Assembly (NCBI GenBank): GCA_031255315.1
Contig: JAIRSS010000141.1
Span: forward strand, 1-5,455
Length of the DNA stretch: 5,455 nucleotides
DNA from: Spirochaetaceae bacterium
GTDB lineage: Bacteria > Spirochaetota > Spirochaetia > Treponematales > Breznakiellaceae
Direction of reading: 5' to 3'
Shown here: positions 1 through 4,828 of the stretch, piece by piece
Numbering within the stretch: the first letter of the stretch is position 1
Layout of the letters: every line of letters begins with the position of its first letter
Position numbers and translations under genes: made by a program
Notes under the pieces: model-generated
The model's input: the letters and a program-made list of their open reading frames with translations, nothing else
The model's database searches: none
Told to the model about the DNA's origin: nothing

Positions 1-2
1 CC

Positions 3-413
3 TTCGTTACCCTGCATAAACAGGGGCGGCTCCGAGGCTGCATAGGCCGCCTGACGTCGCCGGAACCACTGGAAAAAACCGTCAGGACTATGGCGGTGGA
101 AGCCGCCTTTCGGGACCCCCGCTTTCCTCCCCTTTCCGGGGACGAACTCGCAGCCTGCCGTATTGAGATTTCCGTTCTTTCCCCCCTGGAACCCTGCGTC
201 GATCCCCGGCGCGTCAAAGTGGGGATTCACGGCCTCTATCTAGTTCACCGGGGAAGGTCCGGCGTATTGCTCCCCCAGGTCCCGGTAGAACAGGGATGGA
301 ACCTGGACGAGTATCTGGACTACATCTGCGTAAAGGCGGGACTTCCCGCCCGCTCGTATGATCAGATGGGGGCTAAACTATTCACCTTCACCGCCGTAGT
401 CTTTGGAGAATAA
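3..413 (+). CDS. AMMECR1-domain protein (AmmeMemoRadiSam system protein A-like), 5' partial
   Basis: Reading frame open from the left edge; 136 residues are visible and the N-terminus lies outside the window. The family hallmark LRGCIG is encoded at 30-47, inside the wider context TLHKQGRLRGCIGRL. It is followed by the usual AMMECR1 blocks: an AVEAAFRDPRFPPLS stretch, an EISVLSPLEP strand, GVLLPQVPVEQGW, and a C-terminal KAGLP segment. Together these identify the domain with high confidence. The biochemical role of AMMECR1 proteins is not settled; in bacteria they often occur with Memo-like and radical-SAM proteins, neither of which is visible here. The stop codon at 411-413 lies one base before the ATG of murE, and the murE ribosome-binding site sits inside the last codons of this gene, so the pair is probably co-transcribed and translationally coupled. 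Whether it has any link to peptidoglycan synthesis cannot be told from the sequence. Confidence 0.9.
   Translation, partial: FVTLHKQGRLRGCIGRLTSPEPLEKTVRTMAVEAAFRDPRFPPLSGDELAACRIEISVLSPLEPCVDPRRVKVGIHGLYLVHRGRSGVLLPQVPVEQGWNLDEYLDYICVKAGLPARSYDQMGAKLFTFTAVVFGE
405..408 (+). promoter_or_regulatory. Ribosome-binding site deciding the murE start
   Basis: GGAG lies six bases before the ATG at 415. It overlaps the final codons of the AMMECR1-domain gene. It favours ATG 415 over the in-frame TTG at 403, which would place the start upstream of the GGAG and inside the preceding gene. Confidence 0.7.
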
Positions 414-414
414 C

Positions 415-2076
415 ATGGAAAGACGGCTTTCATCGTTTTTTACACCCGAAACCGCCGGAAAGGCGGGATATATCGAAACTGCTGGCCTTGTTCGGGGAGG
501 GCCGGGAGGATTCTCCTTTGATCCGGCGGTAACGAGCCTTGAGTTCGATTCCCGCCAGGTACGGCCCGGCGCCCTGTACTTCGCCCTGCGAGGACTTCAC
601 GCCGACGGCCACGCCTTTATTCCCGCCGCTCTTGCCGGAGGCGCGGCGGTCATCATTCACCAGGAACCCCTGGCGGAATACCGGGACGGGGCGGTCTACA
701 TCCGGGTACGGGATTCCCGGTTCGCCATGTCGCCGGTGGCGGATGCTTTTTACGGCTATCCTTCCCGGCATTTGGCGGTAATCGGGGTAACCGGCACGGA
801 AGGAAAAAGCACCACCGTGTATCTCATCTACCAACTCCTTACCCTGTTGGGCAGGAAGACGGGATTCATCTCCACCGTCAGCTATTCAGACGGCGGGGAG
901 GAACAATGGAACCCCCAGCACCAGACTACCCCGGAAGCCACAGCCATACACCGGCTTTTGGCGGATATGCGGGACCAGGGAACGGAATTCGCCATCCTGG
1001 AATCCAGCTCCCATGGACTGTCCTCCCGGACCAACCGCATGGGGGACGCGGCCTTTGACGCGGCGGTTATGACCCGTGTAACCCATGAGCATCTGGAATT
1101 TCACGGTTCCTGGGAACAGTACCGCCACGACAAAGCCAATTTATTCAGGGCGTTGGACGCCGTTTCCCATTTCAAGCGTTTTGGCCCAAGCCGGAACGGA
1201 GATGAGGCGACACATCCGGTAGAAGTTCCCTGTTTCGGCGTGGTAAACGCGGATGACGAGAGCGCCGCTTATTTTGCCGCCGCCACACAAGCGCGGACCT
1301 ATTCGTACAGTACGCAGGGAAGGGAAGCCGATCTGTCTCTGGTATCAATTGAAAGCGGCATCCGGGGAAACCGCTTCCGGGTCCGAAACGGCGGCTCCTG
1401 TGGGTCCGGGGGGATGCTGGACATCACGGATCGTTTGCCGGGCGCCTTTAACGCGGGGAACGTCCTTGCCGCCCTCCTCGCCGTATCGGGCATCCTTTCC
1501 GTACCGGTAGAGACGCTGACCCCCCTGGTCCCCCGTCTCAAACCCGTCTGGGGACGGATGACGGCCATAAACCGGGGGCAGCCCTTTGAGGTCCTGGTGG
1601 ATTACGCCCATACGCCCTCTTCCTTTGACGCCGTATTCCCTCCCCTGCGGAAACGGCTGGACTCGTCGGGGGGCCGGATCATCGCCGTATTCGGGTCTGC
1701 GGGGGAACGGGACACGGTCAAGCGGCCAGAACAGGGACGCATCGCCGCACGCTGGTCGGACCTGGTGGTCCTCACTGATGAGGACCCTCGCGGGGAAGAC
1801 TCCATGACTATTCTGGAAGAGATTGCCGCGGGTTGTCCGGGCCGGAGAAGGGGAGAAGACCTCTTCCTTATCCCCAACCGCCCCGCCGCCATTAGGCAGG
1901 CTTTTTCCCTGGCGCGGCCCGGCGATCTGGTACTGCTTTTAGGCAAAGGCCATGAGAACTCCATCATCTATGCGGACAAGACGGCGGCCTACGATGAACT
2001 TGCGGAAGCCGGACAAGCCCTGGCGGAGATGGGCTATGACGCGGCGCGAGGAGTTTGCCGCGCTTCGCGCTTTTAA
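415..2076 (+). CDS. murE: UDP-N-acetylmuramoyl-tripeptide synthetase (Mur ligase MurE)
   Basis: Cytoplasmic ATP-dependent ligase that adds the third amino acid to UDP-MurNAc-L-Ala-D-Glu in peptidoglycan synthesis. From ATG 415 it has 553 residues, somewhat longer than the usual roughly 490-510. Visible landmarks: N-terminal substrate domain with FDSRQVRPGALYFALRG; ATP-binding loop TGTEGKS at residues 126-132; TTP at 171-173; YRHDKANLF, whose Lys240 matches the carbamylated lysine of Mur ligases; FNAGNVLAA; GRM; DYAHTP at 396-401; FGSAGERDTVKRP; and GKGHE at 510-514. The amino-acid-selecting motif is DEDPR (455-459) instead of the DNPR of meso-diaminopimelate enzymes. Arg459 is kept, but the neighbouring acidic and Asn positions differ. 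Treponemes are known to use L-ornithine at this position, so ornithine or lysine is plausible, but substrate cannot be proved by eye. The gene follows the AMMECR1-domain gene by one base. Its last codons fall inside a structured inverted-repeat region. Confidence 0.95.
   Translation: MERRLSSFFTPETAGKAGYIETAGLVRGGPGGFSFDPAVTSLEFDSRQVRPGALYFALRGLHADGHAFIPAALAGGAAVIIHQEPLAEYRDGAVYIRVRDSRFAMSPVADAFYGYPSRHLAVIGVTGTEGKSTTVYLIYQLLTLLGRKTGFISTVSYSDGGEEQWNPQHQTTPEATAIHRLLADMRDQGTEFAILESSSHGLSSRTNRMGDAAFDAAVMTRVTHEHLEFHGSWEQYRHDKANLFRALDAVSHFKRFGPSRNGDEATHPVEVPCFGVVNADDESAAYFAAATQARTYSYSTQGREADLSLVSIESGIRGNRFRVRNGGSCGSGGMLDITDRLPGAFNAGNVLAALLAVSGILSVPVETLTPLVPRLKPVWGRMTAINRGQPFEVLVDYAHTPSSFDAVFPPLRKRLDSSGGRIIAVFGSAGERDTVKRPEQGRIAARWSDLVVLTDEDPRGEDSMTILEEIAAGCPGRRRGEDLFLIPNRPAAIRQAFSLARPGDLVLLLGKGHENSIIYADKTAAYDELAEAGQALAEMGYDAARGVCRASRF
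2060..2074 (+). terminator. Weak hairpin-plus-T-run at murE end
   Basis: A 4-bp GCGC stem with a TTC loop is followed directly by TTTT and overlaps the murE stop codon. The stem is short and the T run only four bases, so as a factor-independent terminator it would be weak unless helped by the larger surrounding fold. Confidence 0.3.
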
Positions 2077-2086
2077 AACCCCCTTC

Positions 2087-2111
2087 AAAAATCGCCGATC
2101 AGACGATTTTT
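2087..2111. terminator. Candidate bidirectional terminator between murE and the deacetylase
   Basis: Perfect 8-bp inverted repeat AAAAATCG/CGATTTTT with a 9-base loop. On either strand the stem ends in a run of five T, as in bidirectional terminators between convergent genes. The stem has only two G-C pairs next to the loop, so its strength is doubtful. It lies 11 bases after the murE stop and about 130 bases beyond the deacetylase stop. Confidence 0.4.
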
Positions 2112-2185
2112 GACCCTACAAACTCCGTGTTGTCTGGGCTGCCGGGTATTTTGGCGGTATCTTTATCAGTATATGCGCACAGCCG

Positions 2186-2199
2186 GGGCATATATGCCC
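2186..2199. repeat. 14-bp perfect palindrome GGGCATATATGCCC
   Basis: Self-complementary over all 14 bases, in the 163-base gap between the convergent genes and 41 bases after the deacetylase stop on the minus strand. A second palindrome, CCGCCGGCGG, is at 2212-2221. Neither is followed by a T run on the minus strand. They could be protein-binding sites, cruciform-prone sequence or parts of a dispersed repeat. Apart from these and the element at 2050-2126, nothing else is seen in the gap. Confidence 0.45.
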
Positions 2200-2239
2200 T
2201 TCCACTTGCCGCCGCCGGCGGTCCGTGTATTTCACGAGG

Positions 2240-3313
2240 CTATTCAGCCGGACCGGTTCCCGGCGGGTCCGGGAAAAAATCCGAATACCGGTAGAATTTC
2301 AGTTTAAAGAACCGGGCGGCCCGCAGGAGGTATTCCAGCCGGCGGGGCTTGATGCCCCATTGGGCCGTATCGGAAATGTCGTGGGTCGTGATGGGCAGCA
2401 CGCGCTCCCCTCCCAGAAATTTGAGGGTTCTGAACATACCGGTAATCACAGCCTCGAAAGATTCCTCTTCCTGGAACAGGATATTGTCTATAGACCGCGA
2501 CGCGATATATCCCTTTCGGATGTCTTCCGCAGAATACACCCGAAAGGTTACCCCAAAACCCCGCTGTATCGCAAAGGCGCTGGTCAAAGCCTCCCGCATC
2601 CAGGGCTCCGAAAGGCCAAAGGGGTACGCAAAGGCCTTAATCGGGACGCCCGCCCGGCGGAACGAATCAATATCGGACGTCGTCTCGTAGTAAAACTCCC
2701 CGGCGCTCACTTTGGGCAGATTCAAATGATTAATAGTATGGTAGCCGATGTCATGCCCCCGGGATAAGGCGCGAAAACAGAAATCAGATAATTCCCCCTG
2801 GACAAAATACGTCGCCCGGGCGCCGTAGTCGTCAAGTATATCGAAATACTCCTCCCAGGTTTGCCGGTAATCATCGTCAAAGGCCAGCAGGATCCCCGCC
2901 GCGTCTTCCGGTATCCGCCAGCGAAAAGAAGCCGCCTGCCGTTCTCCGGTTCGTTTATCCTCCACGGAAAACCGGACGAGCAGGCTTTCCCCAGCCGGCG
3001 GAGTTTCGGAATCATCCCACTCTTCGATATCGTACTGAACCTCAAATTCGGCGTCCCCTTCCCGAATATCCGCTTTGACGGCGATCTGATCATTTTCGCC
3101 GGTGACAAAATACTTTCCGATTTCCGCTCCGTTAGCCTTAACCCGTTCAACCGCCCGGTCAATCGCCGGAGGGCGGATCGCTTCTTCCACCCGCTCCGGC
3201 GGGTCCCGCCGGACAGCGGTGCGGGCTTCCATACAGGAAAGAAAAACCATAGAGGCCAGCAAACAACATGAACAACGGAAAATAAATTTTTCCAGAGATG
3301 CTTCGATTTTCAT
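2240..3313 (-). CDS. Polysaccharide deacetylase (NodB/CE4 family), predicted lipoprotein
   Basis: 357 residues. The N-terminus has a basic-to-hydrophobic signal segment ending in VFLSC with Cys27, a loose lipobox of the kind spirochaetes tolerate, so export and lipid anchoring are predicted. Residues about 30-135 form a linker and a beta-rich region of unknown role. The NodB domain spans about 140-345: motif 1 FDDDY (145-149, Asp146 as likely base and Asp147 as metal ligand); motif 2 HTINH (His192 and His196, metal ligands); AYPFG (229-233) in place of the usual motif 3; and a late ITTHD with His311 as likely catalytic acid. All core metal-site residues are present, so activity is plausible. 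CE4 enzymes remove N- or O-acetyl groups from polymers such as peptidoglycan, chitin or other glycans; the substrate here is unknown. The gene converges on murE. No good ribosome-binding site precedes the ATG. Confidence 0.88.
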   Translation of the reverse strand: MKIEASLEKFIFRCSCCLLASMVFLSCMEARTAVRRDPPERVEEAIRPPAIDRAVERVKANGAEIGKYFVTGENDQIAVKADIREGDAEFEVQYDIEEWDDSETPPAGESLLVRFSVEDKRTGERQAASFRWRIPEDAAGILLAFDDDYRQTWEEYFDILDDYGARATYFVQGELSDFCFRALSRGHDIGYHTINHLNLPKVSAGEFYYETTSDIDSFRRAGVPIKAFAYPFGLSEPWMREALTSAFAIQRGFGVTFRVYSAEDIRKGYIASRSIDNILFQEEESFEAVITGMFRTLKFLGGERVLPITTHDISDTAQWGIKPRRLEYLLRAARFFKLKFYRYSDFFPDPPGTGPAE

Positions 3314-3498
3314 AGTTTGAGTATATCATACTTCCCCGGATTCCGGTGAAGGTGAAACGGCGGCCCTCCAGGAACCGGGAATCCCGCTCCGGCTGAAACG
3401 CCTGATATACAGACGGCCCAATGCGGCCCCGGAGGCTGCTGAAGCACTGCGCCGCCCCAGGTAAAGGAACGGATCGAGGAGTCCAGCGTTTCTGACAA
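3314..3498. other. Intergenic region between the deacetylase and the MotA-like pseudogene
   Basis: GC-rich, no recognised gene. A 65-codon minus-strand frame (3310-3507) ends in a TGA that overlaps the deacetylase ATG by the four bases ATGA, which is typical of coupled genes. However, its product is rich in Gly and Pro, resembles nothing I know, and has no good start signal, so I do not call it a gene. An AGGAG at 3477-3481 lies 17 bases before the ATG at 3499, too far to be a normal ribosome-binding site for it. Confidence 0.4.
3320..3330 (-). promoter_or_regulatory. Possible -10 element(s) just upstream of the deacetylase start
   Basis: Read on the minus strand, TATGATATACT contains two overlapping -10-like hexamers (TATGAT and TATACT) only 6-11 bases before the ATG at 3313. 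No convincing -35 is seen; the best is TTCACC, which occurs twice at poor spacing. If used, transcription would begin at or next to the ATG, giving a leaderless or near-leaderless mRNA, which would agree with the lack of a ribosome-binding site. Confidence 0.3.
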
Positions 3499-4012
3499 AT
3501 GTCCCAACTCTCCAGTATAGTATTTTTTTCCGGGTTTATTTTGCCAATTATTACATCGGGCGATAGAGTATGGACCTATCTGGATATTCCCAGTATTATA
3601 AGCGTCGGAATATTCCCATTCTTCTTTGTAAGCAGCGCATGTTCAAAAACTTCAGTTTTGGAACAGCCTCAGTATACTATTGGGTTTTAAGGGAGCGGGG
3701 TTGGCGTTTTCTGTTTCATTAAAAAAAGAAACGGAAAAAATTAATAAACGCCCGTAATTTTTTCAAATTATATGGCGCTGTAACATGGATTGCGGGTTTT
3801 ATTGCCGTAATTATTGGAATAGTTGCGATGTTGACACATTTTGAGGACAGATCGGCGTTAGGACCTAATATAGCGGCAGCATTAATTTCAATGTCATACA
3901 GTGGAATACTACATGGGATAATAATACTACCATTGGCGGTAAAGAGTTTAAGCCTGAAAGCATTGGCCGTACAGACATCGGAAATTGCAGCAATGGAGAG
4001 GGAATACTACTA
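3499..4012 (+). pseudogene. MotA/TolQ/ExbB-like proton-channel protein, frameshifted and 3'-truncated
   Basis: Three successive frames join into one protein of roughly 170 residues. Segment one (3499 to about 3685) gives SSIVFFSGFILPIITSGD and YLDIPSIISVGIFPFFFV. One extra base in the TTTT run at 3685-3688 moves the frame; segment two reads KGAGLAFSVSLKKETEKINK. A second extra base near 3749 moves it again; segment three reads ARNFFKLYGAVTWIAGF, then AMLTHFEDRSALGPNIAAAL and YSGILHGIIILPLA. There are four hydrophobic segments as in MotA-type stators, and the SALGPNIAAALIS...YSG block matches the conserved pore-helix region of that family. Both shifts go the same way. The frame then reads straight into the insertion sequence: the stop TAG at 4011-4013 borrows its G from the inverted repeat, so the C-terminus is lost. 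The DNA is much more AT-rich than the left half. Sequencing error in homopolymers is the main alternative to true decay. Confidence 0.72.
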
Positions 4013-4029
4013 GACACTGTTAGCAAAGG
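4013..4029 (+). repeat. Left terminal inverted repeat of the IS5-family element
   Basis: GACACTGTTAGCAAAGG, exact reverse complement of 4801-4817. Its first base completes the TAG stop of the MotA-like frame. Confidence 0.9.
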
Positions 4030-4079
4030 TTGAAACAAAAAGGAGGCCGTGACAGGATGTCGGCGGAGGGGAGCGGCGC

Positions 4080-4810
4080 ATGGAAGAAAACAAGCGCTTG
4101 TATCCGATAAGCGGGGAAGTGTTTAATCAGAGGGGATTGCATCTGGAAAGGGCGGCCGCCCAAGGCGTCACATTGCCAGTTGTTTTATGGGACACTGTAT
4201 ATTCTGAGGGCCAGCCGCCCGTGGCGGGGTTCGCCTTTGGAATGCGACTATTGGCATGTGATATATGACCGGTTTCCCCAGGGGGGGGGGGGGAATCCTG
4301 ACAAAGCTCCAGGCAAAGGAAAGCCTTTTAACGAAGTGACAATTGACGGCGCGACGATGAAAGTCCATCGGCGCGGCGGCGGGCAAAAAGGATGCCGCGG
4401 ACAAAAGAGAGGAGCCGCGTGGGGAAAGTGCCAGGTTTCACGCGGCGGCGAAGGGCGAGGGGAAGCTTGTGGAGGGATTGTTGAGCGACGGGCGGATTCA
4501 TGATGTGAGCGCGGCGGCGGAGCTGGCCGAAGATATAACAGGGCGCGCGGCGATGGCGGGCCGTGGCTATGACAGCGATGGATTCCGGCGGGAGCTGGAA
4601 GGAAACGACAATACGGCGGTGACGCCGGGGAGAAGGAGTCGGAGAAAAGAAATAGCATATGACCGGGAAAGATATAAGAAACGGGGATTGATGGAGAGGA
4701 TATTTGGAAAGCTGAAAGAGAACCGGCGGCTGACTGTCCGGTATGAGAAATCGGACACAAACTTTCCCGGCTTTATTCTTATTGCGTTTCTTAAGCTACT
4801 CCTTTGCTAA
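4080..4810 (+). pseudogene. IS5-family DDE transposase, multiply frameshifted
   Basis: Start ATG 4080 has GGAGG ten bases upstream (4065-4069). Pieces in order: MEENKRLYPISGEVFNQRG through PVVLW in the first frame to about 4190; a net shift, best explained by two lost bases, into GTLYILRASRPWRGSPLE and YWHVIYDRF; a G13 run at 4281-4293, after which GILTKLQAKESLLTK continues in another frame; a shift back near 4330 to NEVTIDGATMKVHR, which carries the first catalytic Asp (4345-4347); a further shift near 4375 to KKDAADKREEPRGE; and then an unbroken stretch to the stop at 4808-4810. The expected ADKGYD block reads AGRGYD, with Gly (codon 4559-4561) where the second catalytic Asp should be; the change needs one base. 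The final Glu is in GLMERIFGKLKENRRL (codon 4694-4696). Family members sometimes use a programmed frameshift, which could explain the one near 4330 but not all of them. The protein is almost certainly inactive. Confidence 0.85.
4281..4293 (+). repeat. Homopolymer tract of 13 G
   Basis: Uninterrupted G13 inside the broken transposase, at the point where the expected reading frame changes. Slippage or expansion of this tract can account for one of the frameshifts. Long poly-G runs also mutate and mis-sequence readily, so the exact count is uncertain. Confidence 0.9.
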
Positions 4811-4817
4811 CAGTGTC
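4801..4817 (-). repeat. Right terminal inverted repeat of the IS5-family element
   Basis: CCTTTGCTAACAGTGTC, a perfect 17-base inverted match to 4013-4029. It contains the transposase stop codon (4808-4810). Perfect ends beside a ruined transposase leave open mobilisation in trans by a related element. Confidence 0.9.
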
Positions 4818-4828
4818 ATTGTTCTGTC

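Larger units (their letters stand above)
2050..2126. repeat. Nested inverted-repeat (multi-stem) element across the murE 3' end
   Basis: An outer 8-bp perfect inverted repeat, GGAGTTTG (2050-2057) and CAAACTCC (2119-2126), encloses two smaller hairpins: GCGC-TTC-GCGC at 2060-2070 and AAAAATCG...CGATTTTT (2087-2094 with 2104-2111). The arrangement resembles a three-way branched fold. It begins within the last nine codons of murE and runs into the gap before the convergent deacetylase gene. It could be a terminator region, a structured RNA end or a copy of a dispersed intergenic repeat. The pairing is seen directly; the function is inferred. Confidence 0.5.
4013..4817 (+). mobile_element. IS5-family insertion sequence, 805 bp, with intact inverted repeats and dead transposase
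   Basis: Bounded by perfect 17-bp terminal inverted repeats (4013-4029 and 4801-4817) enclosing a single broken DDE transposase with IS5-family (IS427-like) features. The transposase stop codon lies inside the right repeat. The length fits the compact members of this family. Flanking bases are TA on the left and AT on the right, so no target-site duplication is apparent. The left flank is the MotA-like pseudogene and the right flank the tail of an IS630-family element, which suggests a rearrangement after insertion. Confidence 0.88.

Noticed and set aside
430..834. 134-codon minus-strand frame inside murE
   Set aside because: It overlaps a strongly supported murE frame, has no recognisable motif and looks like a GC-rich shadow.
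2248..2272. CCGGACC...GGTCCGG hairpin as a terminator of the deacetylase
   Set aside because: It lies within the last codons of the deacetylase and has no T run after it on the minus strand.
2225..2767. 180-codon plus-strand frame opposite the deacetylase
   Set aside because: It is antisense to the NodB domain, whose catalytic motifs are clear on the minus strand; the antisense product has no recognisable features.
3310..3507. 65-codon minus-strand frame upstream of the deacetylase
   Set aside because: Gly/Pro-rich, not recognised and with no convincing start signal; only its ATGA overlap with the deacetylase is notable, and this is recorded as a finding.
4320..4376. Programmed -1 frameshift in the IS5-family transposase
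   Set aside because: The shift near 4330 is in the right direction, but CTTTTAACG does not offer good re-pairing in the -1 frame, and several other frameshifts are present, so mutation is the simpler explanation.
4248..4760. 170-codon minus-strand frame across the IS5-family element
   Set aside because: A Pro/Ser-rich, low-complexity antisense product of a GC-skewed transposase region that includes the poly-G tract; no family resemblance.
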